NCBI GenBank assembly: GCA_039030395.1
Contig: JBCCEF010000014.1
Location: 1 to 64,000, forward strand
Origin: Acidobacteriota bacterium
GTDB lineage: Bacteria; Acidobacteriota; Thermoanaerobaculia; Multivoradales; JBCCEF01
Direction of reading: 5' to 3'
Length of the DNA stretch: 64,000 nucleotides
Both the position numbers and the translations under genes were made by a program. The first letter of the stretch is position 1, and every line of letters begins with the position of its first letter. The notes beneath the pieces are model-generated. The model ran no database searches. It had not been told where the DNA came from and saw only the letters and a list, made by a program, of their open reading frames with translations. Positions 34,594 through 45,923 of the stretch are shown here, piece by piece.

Positions 34594-35013
34594 TCAGTGG
34601 TCGCCGGCGCCGGCGTGCTTGGCGCCGCCGCGCCAGGCCGGATCCCGACGGGCGAACTCGTCCTGTTCCTTTGTCAGGCGCACCCGTCGACGGGCGCTAC
34701 AGGAGCCGTTCTCGCACTCGTAAACATACTGGTTGAAGCCCTCTCCCGGTTCGTAGGCGGCGAGCACCGGGTGTTGATCGCACCGCCCGCAGCGCACCGA
34801 GAGATTGCGCAGATGGATGTTGCCGGGGGGCTGGCTTCCCGGGCGGGCGTCCAGAAATTCCGGCACCTCCACCCAGGTGTTGTTGCCGCACTCGGAATCG
34901 GCGCAGTCGAAGCGGTAGTGATGCCACTCCTCGCGCATCTCGAGTTTCGAGGCAAACACTTGGTCACCTTCGCACTCCAGGCAGTGGAACTTCATGTCGG
35001 CTACATCGAACAC
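34594..35013 (-). CDS. Small protein with four cysteine pairs (zinc-ribbon-like), unknown function
   Basis: About 139 residues. Cysteine pairs are at CLEC, CADSEC, CGRC and CENGSC, a spacing typical of two zinc ribbons; the histidine-containing stretch EWHHYRFDC lies between. A basic tail (RRRVRLTKEQDEFARRD) follows. No enzyme motif was seen. The start chosen is a GTG at 35013 with GGGAGG upstream; the ATG at 34995 (MKFHCLECEG) is the alternative. The gene stands alone between a GAPDH-like gene and an SGNH-like gene. It could bind nucleic acid or act as a metal-bound adaptor. Confidence 0.6.
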   Translation of the reverse strand: MFDVADMKFHCLECEGDQVFASKLEMREEWHHYRFDCADSECGNNTWVEVPEFLDARPGSQPPGNIHLRNLSVRCGRCDQHPVLAAYEPGEGFNQYVYECENGSCSARRRVRLTKEQDEFARRDPAWRGGAKHAGAGDH

Positions 35014-35063
35014 GCTATGGGAGCCTCCCTGAGAAGAGCGAGAGGCTACCAAACCCCTGCCGA

Positions 35064-35090
35064 CCCGACATTCCCCTGGCACCTGTCGGG
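35064..35090 (-). repeat. REP-like hairpin (same core as repeats at the RAYT locus)
   Basis: CCCGACA (35064-35070) pairs with TGTCGGG (35084-35090) around TTCCCCTGGCACC. The 16-mer ACATTCCCCTGGCACC at 35068-35083 is the exact reverse complement of the repeat at 47763-47778. It lies six bases past the end of the SGNH-like gene's stop codon, in the short gap before 35096. Confidence 0.65.
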
Positions 35091-35095
35091 GAACA

Positions 35096-36943
35096 TCAAG
35101 GAGGAGTCTTGCCTTCCTCCGCCGGGGGACGCTCCGCCAGGGCGCGCGGATAGGCCTCCGGGTACACCAGCGGGTAGGCCTCGACGCTCCAGCGAGCCAG
35201 CGGCGCAAACAGCGACACCCGTCCTTCCCGGCGGGCGGTCAGCCGCAGGATGCCTCGCTCGGGCAGGTCCCCAGGGTCGAGGATCTGGCGGCGGTGGCTG
35301 CGCAGAACGAGGGACTGCCGCTCGATCGGGACCAGGCGGAAGCGCTGGGGAACCTCCGACGACGGTGCATAGACTCCCTCGCCACGCAGGACACGCCGCC
35401 CCGCCACGGAGACTCGAACCTCCTGTGGGTCGTCGCAGGGCAGCAAGAAACGCGCCGACAGGTGATCCACCACCACCTTCCGGTGCCTGCCCCGGGCGGG
35501 GACGAAACGACCCAGAAGAGCGGTGGGCGCATCGACGAAACCGAGCCGCGCGGTGACCTCCTCGCCGGTACAGACAAAGTGCAGATTGGCCGGGGATCGG
35601 CGAGGCAGCGGGTGGGAGAGCGGCAGCAGGCGAATCTCCCGCGACGTCGAAAGATCCAGCAAGGACGCCGTGGCCCCGAAGTTTGGCCGGCGCACGGCTC
35701 GCTTCCGGCTTGGACCGACGACGAATTCTCCGAGGTGTGCGCGATCGGCCAAGACGGCGATGCGATCAGCTCCTTGGAGGTTCGGACGATGCGCCCTGGG
35801 TTGCGAAGCCGGCGAGCGGTCCTGAGGTGGCGGAAACCGCTTCCACCCCAGCACCGGCGCGGCTACCTGCCGACGCCCCATCAGCACCGTCCAAAGCTCC
35901 TCCGCCACCACCCGGTTTCCAAGGCTGCTGAGGTGACCCCGCGGGGCGCGGTAGAAGGATGGTTGCTTCCACGACAACTCCGTCGCCCTGCTCTCCATCA
36001 CGTACACTCCAGCACCCTCGAGATCCTGCCGCAGGCCGCAGCTCCACTCGTCGTTGCAGATGACGATGGGCGCCGCGGTCTCCTCGGCGACGGAAGCGAG
36101 AAGGGCCGTGGCGAGGCGAGTGCTCTCCTCTTCCAGCGAGCCGTCCCAGTAGTAGAAGGGACTGCGCGCGATCTCTCGGCCCGCCGGCAAGAAAGCTCGG
36201 AGAGCGGCGGGGCCGCGCACGTCGTAGCGCAGATACCGCCAGCGCGGCAGAAAAGCGAAGTAGCGCTCGATGGCGTCCAGGCGATCGCGGCCCGCGGGGT
36301 CGATCCGCCGCGGTTCGCCATCGTCGCCCAGAATGAACCGGGAATGCACCGGGCCGTACCCCTGGTGGACGAACCCCTGGTCCCGCCGCTGGTGGAAATC
36401 GAACACATCGAAGACGGCGATGTCGATGCCGTAGCGCTGCCCGAGGGTACGCCACATCAGCACCGCCTGATGGATGCCAAAGCCGCCGACGCCGAAGTTG
36501 AGCACCTCGACGGGCATCGCCGAGGACTCGGCCAGGCGCTCTTCGAGATGGCTGGGGAAATCTCCCCCCGGCGGGGTCTCCGCTCCGGCGACGAAGGAGC
36601 CACCGAAGACACCGATGCGAATCGTCCCGACCGGTTTTTCCGGCGGGAAGTGAGTGTACGAACTCGCCGGCCGGAGATCCAGGGAATGGGCGCTGCCCAG
36701 CCGCAAGACCTCCGCGGGCTCGAGAGCGGGGAACTCACGCTCCGCGAAGGCCGGCTCGTAGGCCTTGTCATAGCCGACGAGCAGGCTGCGATAGCGCGCC
36801 GTCCACAGCGCCCAGGCGACCCACACCACCGTCAGCGACAGCACCACGAGCAGAAGCCGCCCATACCGTTCGAGGAACAGGCGTACCCCCGGCGCGACAT
36901 CAGGAGGAGCCGAGCGGGAACGAGTGCGGCGAGCTGGTGGCAT
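35096..36943 (-). CDS. Membrane-anchored SGNH/GDSL-like protein
   Basis: A 615-residue protein with one N-terminal membrane helix (LLLVVLSLTVVWVAWALW) and an extracytoplasmic SGNH-like domain (about 100-370). Block I is IRIGVFGGSFVAGAE, block II is EVLNFGVGGFGIHQAV with the oxyanion glycine, and RGHLSSLGNRVVAEEL holds a histidine where block V would be, although the paired aspartate is not obvious. The last 230 residues are beta-rich and unassigned. Related proteins act on acylated polysaccharides or lipids, but no substrate is indicated here. The ATG at 36943 has only a weak ribosome site. The gene is divergent from a VWFA gene, with 80 bases between. Confidence 0.65.
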   Translation of the reverse strand: MPPARRTRSRSAPPDVAPGVRLFLERYGRLLLVVLSLTVVWVAWALWTARYRSLLVGYDKAYEPAFAEREFPALEPAEVLRLGSAHSLDLRPASSYTHFPPEKPVGTIRIGVFGGSFVAGAETPPGGDFPSHLEERLAESSAMPVEVLNFGVGGFGIHQAVLMWRTLGQRYGIDIAVFDVFDFHQRRDQGFVHQGYGPVHSRFILGDDGEPRRIDPAGRDRLDAIERYFAFLPRWRYLRYDVRGPAALRAFLPAGREIARSPFYYWDGSLEEESTRLATALLASVAEETAAPIVICNDEWSCGLRQDLEGAGVYVMESRATELSWKQPSFYRAPRGHLSSLGNRVVAEELWTVLMGRRQVAAPVLGWKRFPPPQDRSPASQPRAHRPNLQGADRIAVLADRAHLGEFVVGPSRKRAVRRPNFGATASLLDLSTSREIRLLPLSHPLPRRSPANLHFVCTGEEVTARLGFVDAPTALLGRFVPARGRHRKVVVDHLSARFLLPCDDPQEVRVSVAGRRVLRGEGVYAPSSEVPQRFRLVPIERQSLVLRSHRRQILDPGDLPERGILRLTARREGRVSLFAPLARWSVEAYPLVYPEAYPRALAERPPAEEGKTPP

Positions 36944-37023
36944 ATTTCGCCGCCTACTTTAAGGGCAAAGGGCACCCCCGCACCTCTTTTCCCGGTTCGA
37001 GGGGTGCGATAGCGTCCTCGCTC

Positions 37024-37986
37024 ATGCTCCCGCGACGCCCATTGTCTCCCTCGCGCCTGGCGGCGGTCCGCCCGGTCGGTACGTACGTTGTCCTCGCCCT
37101 GATGCTGATGCTCCGGTCGACACCCGGCGGCTCGGCGGCGGCGCAAGAGGGGTTTTCGGAGTCCATTTCGGTCAGCCTGGTGCTGGTGCCGGTGGTGGTG
37201 CGGGAGCGCGACGGGGGCCTGGTCACCCACCTGGATCGGAAGGACTTTCGCCTGGAGGTGGCGGGGCAAGAGATCCCCATCGAAACCTTCGACGAAGGCG
37301 GCGAGATCCCGGTGAGCCTGGTCTTTCTCCAGGACCTCTCCGGCAGCATGGGCAACGGCGGCAAGCTCGAGGTTTCACGGCACACCCTCGAGTACTTTCT
37401 CGCTCGGGCCAAGGCAAGGGACGAGATGGCTCTGGCCAGCTTCACCGACGGCCGGCTGGGCATCGACATCCCGTTCACCCAGGACCACGCGGTGCTCCGC
37501 GAAGCCCTCCAACTGTGGCAGCCCTACGGCACCACGGCGCTGCACGATGCCGTCGCCTGGATTCCGGAAATCAGCGACGAGGGGCGCCATCCGAAGCGCG
37601 CCGTGGTGCTGGTGACGGACGGCATCGACAACGCCTCGACCATCGAGCCGGCCCTCGCCCGGCAGATGGTTCAGAAAGCCCGCCTGCCGGTGTACGTCAT
37701 CGGCCTGGGGGAGGACTCGGCGGCGGTCGAGGGCTCCTATGCACAACTTCTCCAGCGCCTCGCCCGCACCACCGGCGGACGCTACTTTGCGGCTGCCGCG
37801 CCGACGGATGTCGCCCGCGCCGCCTCGACGGTGGTCAACGAGCTGCGCAGCCAGTTCGTCCTCGGATTCCGGGCGCAAAGCAGCGAGGCGCCGGCCTTCC
37901 GCGCAATCCGCGTAAGGGTCAAGGGCGGCGCCCGCTCCGTCGAACACCGCAAGGGATATCGCGGAGGCCCTCCGGCGCGCCGCTGA
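37024..37986 (+). CDS. VWFA-related protein of the acidobacterial type, exported
   Basis: A 320-residue exported protein. A signal segment (about 22-40, TYVVLALMLMLRS) precedes a short beta module (LVLVPVVVRERDGGLVTHLD) and a VWA domain (about 95-280). The metal site reads FLQDLSGSMGNGG, with the threonine in GTTALHDAV and the aspartate in VVLVTDGIDN. The layout matches the VWFA-related acidobacterial domain family (TIGR03436), abundant in this phylum and of unknown function. The ATG at 37024 is chosen because it places the hydrophobic segment near the N-terminus; longer readings are possible. Confidence 0.85.
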   Translation: MLPRRPLSPSRLAAVRPVGTYVVLALMLMLRSTPGGSAAAQEGFSESISVSLVLVPVVVRERDGGLVTHLDRKDFRLEVAGQEIPIETFDEGGEIPVSLVFLQDLSGSMGNGGKLEVSRHTLEYFLARAKARDEMALASFTDGRLGIDIPFTQDHAVLREALQLWQPYGTTALHDAVAWIPEISDEGRHPKRAVVLVTDGIDNASTIEPALARQMVQKARLPVYVIGLGEDSAAVEGSYAQLLQRLARTTGGRYFAAAAPTDVARAASTVVNELRSQFVLGFRAQSSEAPAFRAIRVRVKGGARSVEHRKGYRGGPPARR

Positions 37987-38079
37987 CGGGGCGCTCCCTC
38001 CGCGCCCTGGTAAGGTATAGACAGATTGTTGTAAGCGTGCTCTGCGAAGGAGTTACGCGTCAGCTAAGGAGATTTTGAT

Positions 38080-38709
38080 ATGCGAAATATGATGATCCTT
38101 GCGCTGCTGCTCGCCGTGACGGCGACCGGTTGCGCCACCAAGAAGTTCGTTCGCGACGAAGTGTCCTCGAACACCCAGCCGATTTCGAGTCGGGTCGACG
38201 ATGTCGAAGGTCAGGTGGAAGAGAACCAGACCCGCATCGGCGAACTCGACCGCAAGAACGAGGCTTTGGGCACCGAGGTCGATGGCGTGTCGAAGACCGC
38301 CCAGGACGCGCTGACGCGCGCCGAAGAGGCCGGCAAGCTCGCCGAAGGCAAATTCCTCTTCGAGACGGTTCTTTCCGACGACAAGGTGCGCTTCGGTTTC
38401 GAGAGTTCCAAGCTGAGCGACGAGGCGAAGGCCGCCATCGACGAGTTCGTCGGCGCCCTCAAGGAGCAGAATCAGAACGTCTACATCGAGATCCAGGGTC
38501 ACACGGACTCGACCGGCAGCGAGAGCTACAACGAGCGCCTCGGCCTGGAGCGCGCCGAAGCGGTGCGCAACTACCTCTCCCGCGAGCACGGCGTGGCGCT
38601 GCACCGGATGAATGTCATCTCCTACGGAGAGGCGTCGCCGGTGGCCGACAACAGCAGCCGCGACGGCCGCGCCCAGAACCGCCGCGTTTCGCTGGTGGTG
38701 CTGCAGTAG
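38080..38709 (+). CDS. OmpA-family lipoprotein (Pal-like)
   Basis: A 209-residue lipoprotein with lipobox ATGC (Cys18). A heptad-rich coiled-coil region (about 25-85, similar to Lpp or TolA-like helices) is followed by a C-terminal OmpA domain (about 95-209). Typical features are VYIEIQGHTDSTGSESYNER, the helix LGLERAEAVRNYL, and GRAQNRRVSLVVL at the end, including the conserved Asp and Arg that bind peptidoglycan. It probably tethers the outer membrane to the wall. AAGGAG lies just ahead of the ATG. A strong terminator follows. Confidence 0.92.
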   Translation: MRNMMILALLLAVTATGCATKKFVRDEVSSNTQPISSRVDDVEGQVEENQTRIGELDRKNEALGTEVDGVSKTAQDALTRAEEAGKLAEGKFLFETVLSDDKVRFGFESSKLSDEAKAAIDEFVGALKEQNQNVYIEIQGHTDSTGSESYNERLGLERAEAVRNYLSREHGVALHRMNVISYGEASPVADNSSRDGRAQNRRVSLVVLQ

Positions 38710-38745
38710 TCGCCATCGCACCTTCCAGCGGCTCTGCCGCCACGC

Positions 38746-38777
38746 AAAACGGGCGCCGAGGAATCGGCGCCCGTTTT
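38746..38777. terminator. Bidirectional rho-independent terminator
   Basis: AAAACGGGCGCCGA (38746-38759) and TCGGCGCCCGTTTT (38764-38777) form a perfect 14-pair stem around GGAA. The A-run and T-run on the two sides let it act in both directions, between the convergent OmpA lipoprotein and TlpA-like genes. Confidence 0.92.
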
Positions 38778-38796
38778 CATTTCCGGGATTCTCCTT

Positions 38797-39327
38797 CTAG
38801 GCCTTCGCCTCGGCCACCAGCTCGCGGATCTCGTCCGCCTCGTGCACTCCCGGCTCGAAGTGGGTGACGGTGCCGTCGGGCCCGATCACCATCATCATCG
38901 GCAGGGCCATGATGCCGAGTTCGTAGGTCAGGTCGTCGGGCTCGTCGTAGACCACCGCGTAGGGAAAGGGGCTCTGGACGACGAATTCCCGCACCGTCGA
39001 TTCGTCCTCCCCCAACCCCACCGCGATCACCGCGACATCGTCGGATTTAAGGTCGTCGTAGATCTCGCGGAGGATCTCCGCCTGCTTGTGGCAAGGCACG
39101 CACCAGGTGGCCCAGAATTCGAGGATCACCACCTGGCCGGCATAGGACGCCGGTCCGATGGTCGGACCGTCGAGGCTCGGCAGCAAGAAGTCCGGCGCGG
39201 GGCCGCCGACGAGATCGGACTGAGGTGCGGGCGGGGAGTAGGACGGACCGCCGCAACCTTGGACCAGGGCGAAGGTGAGGGTGAGGAGAACGACGGCGAT
39301 GGTCGGGAGAGAGAGGCGAGTTTTCAT
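38797..39327 (-). CDS. TlpA-family thiol-disulfide oxidoreductase, lipoprotein
   Basis: A 176-residue thioredoxin-fold protein with a lipobox LVQGC (Cys25), so it is likely lipid-anchored in the periplasm. The active site is FWATWCVPCHKQAE (CxxC), the cis-proline is in ALPMMMVIG, and the opening APDFLLPSLDG is typical of TlpA/ResA proteins. These reduce disulfides, for example in cytochrome c maturation. The gene is convergent with the OmpA lipoprotein and shares the terminator between them. Confidence 0.92.
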   Translation of the reverse strand: MKTRLSLPTIAVVLLTLTFALVQGCGGPSYSPPAPQSDLVGGPAPDFLLPSLDGPTIGPASYAGQVVILEFWATWCVPCHKQAEILREIYDDLKSDDVAVIAVGLGEDESTVREFVVQSPFPYAVVYDEPDDLTYELGIMALPMMMVIGPDGTVTHFEPGVHEADEIRELVAEAKA

Positions 39328-39408
39328 GGGGAGGAGGATATCGCTTTCGGTGGGGGGCCGGTCCGTTGAGGGTCGGGGCCGCCCAGAGCCGCGCGGCGCT
39401 CTGGGCCG

Positions 39409-39566
39409 GTCGGTTGGGGGAGGGGCCGCCCAGGACCGCGCGGGGCACTCACTCCTTTATGAGATAGGCCCCGCGCTGCGCTCAGCGAGCGCAAACTGAC
39501 CGTGAACTCCCCAAGCTGTACCGTGCGCTCGCTTCGAGCTCCCGGGCGGCCCCTCCCCCAACCGAC
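39409..39566. repeat. Perfect 23-bp inverted repeat in an intergenic region
   Basis: Positions 39409-39431 and 39544-39566 are exact inverted copies of a G-rich sequence that begins GTCGGTTGGGGGAGG. A third, partial copy of the inner part (GGGGCCGCCCAG) is at about 39375-39386. The 112 bases between the arms hold no gene. The whole block lies in the 593-base gap between the TlpA-like gene and nrdJ. Confidence 0.7.
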
Positions 39567-39638
39567 CTCTGACCGACGGTTTCGCGGAGGCCCTTTCTTG
39601 AACCGAGGGGATCAGGTTGAAAGGTGGTGGGTAGCGGC

Positions 39639-39880
39639 GATCAGGCGGCTGCTGAAGAACTCAGCAGCCGGCCTGATCCCGAGCCCGAAGGGCGAGGCGG
39701 CGCCGAAGGCCGCCGAAGACGGGTACCTTCGGAAAACTGGGAACTCTAGGGACCAACCGTTTCCGGCCGATTCCACGTCCCGAGCCCGAAGGGCGAGGCG
39801 GCGGCGCAGGCCGCCGTCTCGGGGGTGAGGAGCAAAAAATCGCACTTTTTTGCTCCGCGGGGGGCTGGAACAGCCCCCCT
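39639..39880. repeat. Nongenic repeat block with several hairpins
   Basis: The block opens with a long hairpin: GATCAGGC plus GGCTGCTGA (39639-39655) pairs with TCAGCAGCC and GCCTGATC (39661-39678). A 24-base sequence beginning CCCGAGCCCGAAGGG occurs at 39678-39701 and again at 39779-39802. An A/T hairpin (GGAGCAAAAAA with TTTTTTGCTCC, 39829-39856) and a G/C hairpin (39859-39880) close it. Either end hairpin may stop nrdJ transcripts. The opening resembles the element at 23019. Confidence 0.55.
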
Positions 39881-39904
39881 AAGAACGCAAGACGAGCGGT
39901 AAGC

Positions 39905-39920
39905 AGCTAGCGCCAAGGCG

Positions 39921-39926
<6 letters not shown>
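39905..39926. repeat. Hairpin across the nrdJ stop codon
   Basis: AGCTAGCGCC and GGCGCTAGCT form a perfect ten-pair stem with a two-base loop. The nrdJ stop codon (39921-39923) is inside the stem. There is no T-run, so this could be an mRNA-stability structure rather than a terminator. Confidence 0.5.
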
Positions 39927-42713
<2,787 letters not shown>

Positions 42714-42810
42714 CGTCTCTCCTCAGTGACCTAATCAGATTCGTACAAACTCGTTGTCGTTTCGCTCACGCTAGCTCGAGGACTGCAGGACTACAAAGAA
42801 AGGACCGCAA

Positions 42811-42839
42811 AGAAAACGGCGCCGAAGAACTTTGGCGCC
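42811..42839 (-). terminator. Possible leader terminator (attenuator) ahead of nrdJ
   Basis: On the minus strand GGCGCCAAAG and CTTCGGCGCC form a nine-pair stem with one mismatch and a tight loop, followed by GTTTTCT. It sits about 100 bases upstream of the nrdJ start and points towards nrdJ, so transcripts begun further up would meet it. It could be an attenuator or the end of an unseen transcript. Confidence 0.45.
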
Positions 42840-43051
42840 CTCGCAGCGGGTTTTCACACCGCTTTCGTTTGCTGCTGGAAATCCCACCAATCGACTCTCA
42901 TTGAAAGCTCGCTCGCCGGACGCCTCGGACCGCGGCGGCACGGTCGTTCATCACACGCCGTCTCGCCCGCCCGCCGACTCGGCGGAGGGGTGCTCAAGTG
43001 CCCCGATTTCGGCTTCCCTGGCTCGACTTCGAAAGTCGACCTGTAGGATAA

Positions 43052-43067
43052 GCACTACATCTTGTGG
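43052..43067. promoter_or_regulatory. Candidate NrdR box
   Basis: GCACTACATCTTGTGG fits the NrdR box consensus acaCWATATATWGTGT at about 12 of 16 positions, including the C...G core. A weaker half-match (43084-43099) lies 32 bases away, the usual spacing of paired boxes. It is 340 bases upstream of nrdJ and 114 bases upstream of the mutase start, so the target is uncertain. Confidence 0.35.
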
Positions 43068-43168
43068 TGTCAAGAGGAGAATGGGCGCATATGTTGCGTA
43101 GGAGCGGAGATTTGGCCGTATCCGGCCAAACCCTTCGAATGCCGCGAGTTAGCCCTCCCGAGGGTGCG

Positions 43169-43174
43169 TATAAT
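43169..43174 (+). promoter_or_regulatory. -10 element implying a leaderless mutase transcript
   Basis: A perfect TATAAT lies six bases ahead of the mutase ATG at 43181, so transcription should begin at or next to the start codon. No ribosome-binding site is present in front of the ATG. The -35 position (about 43146-43151) is weak. Confidence 0.5.
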
Positions 43175-43180
43175 TCGGTC

Positions 43181-44782
43181 ATGGCCAACGATTCACGAGA
43201 CGACGACAGCCGCCGAACCAGTTCCGGGATTCCCATCCAGGGGAGCTACGGCCCCGGCGACCGGCCAAACGGCGGCGACCGCCACGCCGAGCGGCCCGGA
43301 GAGTACCCCTTCAGCCGCGGGCTCTATCGCGAGATGTACCGCAAGCGCCTTTGGACCATGCGGCAGTACGCCGGCTACTCCACCGCCGACGAATCGAACC
43401 GGCGCTATCGCTATCTGCTCGATCAGGGCACGACGGGTCTGTCCGTCGCCTTCGACCTACCCACCCAGATCGGCTACGACTCGGACGAACCGGTAGCCCT
43501 CGGCGAGGTCGGCCGGGTGGGAGTGGCGATCGACTCGATCGACGACATGCGGCGGCTGTTTGACCGGATCCCCCTCGACCGGGTGACTACTTCGATGACC
43601 ATCAACTCGACGGCGGCCACCCTGCTGGCGCTGTATCTGGTGGTGGCCGAAGATCAGGGGGTACCGTGGGAGAAAGTGGGTGGCACCGTCCAGAACGACA
43701 TCTTGAAGGAGTATGCCGCCCGCGGCACCTACATCTACCCGCCGGGGCCCTCCCTCAAGCTGGTGACGGACATCATCGCCTTCTGCGCCGACCGGGTGCC
43801 GCGCTGGAACACCATCTCGGTTTCCGGCTACCACATCCGCGAGGCCGGCTCGACGGCGGTGCAGGAAGTGGCCTTCACCTTGGCCAACGGCCTTTGCTAC
43901 CTCGAAGCCGCCCTCGAGCGCGGCCTGGACATCGACGCCTTCGCGCCCCGGGTCTCGTTTTTCTTCAACGCCCACAACAATTTCCTCGAAGAGGTAGCGA
44001 AATTTCGCGCCGCTCGGCGGCTGTGGGCGAAGCTGGTCAAGGAACGCTTCGCACCCACTGACGAGCGTTCCCTGTGGCTGCGCTTCCACACCCAGACGGC
44101 GGGCTCCACCCTCACCGCCCAGCAGCCGCAGAACAACGTGGTGCGGGTGGCCGTCCAGGCCCTGGCGGCGGTCTGCGGCGGCACCCAATCGCTCCACACC
44201 AACGCGCTCGACGAAGCCTTGGGGCTGCCCACCCAGCCGGCGGCCCGGCTGGCGCTTCGCACCCAGCAGGTGATCGCCCACGAGAGCGGCATCGCCGACG
44301 TGGCCGACCCCTTCGGCGGCTCCTGGGCGATCGAGGCCTGGACCGACGAGATCGAACGCCGAGCCCTCGAGTACATCGAGAAGATCGATCAGATGGGAGG
44401 CGCCCGGGCAGCCATTGAGCAGGGATTCCAACAAAACGAGATCGCCGATGCGGCCTACGCCTACCAGCGGGCCCTGGAGGAACGAGACGTCACGGTGGTG
44501 GGGGTCAACGCCTACCCCTCGGAAGACGAGATCGCGCCGGAGGTGCTCGAAATCGACCCACGACAGGAAAAACAGCAAGTCGAACGCCTGCGGGCCTTCA
44601 AGGCGAGCCGCGACGGCGCGGCGACGAGCGGGGCCCTCGAAGCCCTCGAAGGGGCCGCCCGGGAGGACCGCAACCTGATGCCCGAGATTCTCGCCGCGGT
44701 ACGCGCCAACGCATCCCTCGGCGAGGTGTCGCACACCCTGCGCCGGGTGTATGGCGAGCACCGAGACGCCGGATTCGACTGA
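43181..44782 (+). CDS. Methylmalonyl-CoA mutase family, catalytic chain
   Basis: A 533-residue acyl-CoA mutase large subunit without the B12-binding domain, as in two-chain enzymes. Typical segments are [82 protein letters not shown] and the late [18 protein letters not shown] and [15 protein letters not shown]. The B12 subunit must be encoded elsewhere. Substrate could be methylmalonyl-CoA or another acyl-CoA such as isobutyryl-CoA; the YAGYS and TAGS context fits methylmalonyl-CoA mutase. The ATG at 43181 directly follows a TATAAT, suggesting leaderless translation. The FIST gene begins inside its 3' end. Confidence 0.9.
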   Translation: MANDSRDDDSRRTSSGIPIQGSYGPGDRPNGGDRHAERPGEYPFSRGLYREMYRKRLWTMRQYAGYSTADESNRRYRYLLDQGTTGLSVAFDLPTQIGYDSDEPVALGEVGRVGVAIDSIDDMRRLFDRIPLDRVTTSMTINSTAATLLALYLVVAEDQGVPWEKVGGTVQNDILKEYAARGTYIYPPGPSLKLVTDIIAFCADRVPRWNTISVSGYHIREAGSTAVQEVAFTLANGLCYLEAALERGLDIDAFAPRVSFFFNAHNNFLEEVAKFRAARRLWAKLVKERFAPTDERSLWLRFHTQTAGSTLTAQQPQNNVVRVAVQALAAVCGGTQSLHTNALDEALGLPTQPAARLALRTQQVIAHESGIADVADPFGGSWAIEAWTDEIERRALEYIEKIDQMGGARAAIEQGFQQNEIADAAYAYQRALEERDVTVVGVNAYPSEDEIAPEVLEIDPRQEKQQVERLRAFKASRDGAATSGALEALEGAAREDRNLMPEILAAVRANASLGEVSHTLRRVYGEHRDAGFD

Positions 44783-45923
44783 CCGGGAACCCGACCCCGA
44801 GGCACCGTCCTCGGATTCCTTCATGGACTGCACCACCCACGCTCTCGCACCGACGCCGGATCTGGCGGCCCAGCTCGCCGCCATCGAGGCGGACAGGCCC
44901 GATCTGGTGCTCGCCTTCCTGCCGCCCGGCCCCAACTTCCGCCAAGCCGTCGACCAGCTCGCCGAACGCTGGCCGGACAGCTTGCGCTGTGGCTGCGAAG
45001 CGCTCAGCCAGTTCGTCGACCAGCACCACCACAGTCACGGCGCCTTGATGCTGCTGAGCGTCGGCGGATCGGCCGATCTGCGCGCGCAGACCCTCGATGC
45101 GTCCGAGACGAACCTGGCGGCGGGCTGCCGCGACGCGGACGCCTCCCTCTTGCTGTTCGCCGGACGGTGTTCGCTGGCGACCGAAACCCTGACCCGGCTG
45201 CGCCGCCAGCTACGCGGAGACACCGCCCAGCCGGTGATTGCCGGCGGCCTGGCCTCGGCGGACTTCGAGAGCGTCGCGCGGGTCTTCTTGGACCGCCAGA
45301 TCGTGGAGGATCAAGGGGTCGTGCTGTGGCTTTCGGGGGTCGACGTCAGCCTCGAAGTGTTCGCTGAGTGGCAGCCGGCGGGACCCTTCTACCGCGTCAC
45401 CGAGGCCCACGACAGCACCCTCCACGAAATCGACGGTACCTCCGCCACGGAGTGGTTTCGGCGGTTCTTCGAGGTCGATGGCCAGCTCGCCCCGATGCCC
45501 GACGCGGCGCTCCGCTTCCCACTCATCCTCGAGGGTGAAGACGACGACCGTCGAGGCCTCTTCCGAGCCCTGCGATCCTTCGACGATGCCTCCGGCGAAG
45601 TCACCTTTTGGGGAGATTTGCGCACTGGAGATCGGGTGCGCTTCGGCATTCCCGCCGACCACTCGCTGCTCCACGGCGGTCGGCGCCCGGCGCCGGAGAC
45701 CCGGGAACCGGTCGACTTCGCCGTGTTGATGTCCTGCGTCGGGCGCGAACTTCTGCTGGCGGACCGCTTCGAGGAGGAAGCCATCGAAATGCATCGCGCT
45801 CTGGGCGGCGCCCCGCTGGTGGGTTTGACCACCCTCGGCGAGGTCGGACCGAGCCGGACCGGCTACGTCAACCTGCACAATCAGACGGCGGTGCTGATGC
45901 GGCTGCGAGAGAAGAACCGATGA
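44751..45923 (+). CDS. FIST-domain sensory protein
   Basis: A 390-residue protein with FIST N and C domains, predicted to bind small ligands such as amino acids. Recognisable parts are [23 protein letters not shown] at the start of [13 protein letters not shown], the LLLFAGRC strand, and the FIST_C ending [10 protein letters not shown]-type (here [20 protein letters not shown]) followed by [20 protein letters not shown]. The ATG at 44751 lies 32 bases inside the mutase gene and adds an acidic, disordered start; an ATG at 44823 is the alternative. The stop overlaps the GGDEF-EAL start by four bases, so the two form a sensor and output pair. Confidence 0.87.
   Translation: MASTETPDSTDREPDPEAPSSDSFMDCTTHALAPTPDLAAQLAAIEADRPDLVLAFLPPGPNFRQAVDQLAERWPDSLRCGCEALSQFVDQHHHSHGALMLLSVGGSADLRAQTLDASETNLAAGCRDADASLLLFAGRCSLATETLTRLRRQLRGDTAQPVIAGGLASADFESVARVFLDRQIVEDQGVVLWLSGVDVSLEVFAEWQPAGPFYRVTEAHDSTLHEIDGTSATEWFRRFFEVDGQLAPMPDAALRFPLILEGEDDDRRGLFRALRSFDDASGEVTFWGDLRTGDRVRFGIPADHSLLHGGRRPAPETREPVDFAVLMSCVGRELLLADRFEEEAIEMHRALGGAPLVGLTTLGEVGPSRTGYVNLHNQTAVLMRLREKNR

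Noticed and set aside
42841-43020. Cobalamin riboswitch ahead of nrdJ
   Set aside because: A GGAAGCCG-like stretch is present on the minus strand, but the B12 box (GCCACTG) and the expected helices are not.
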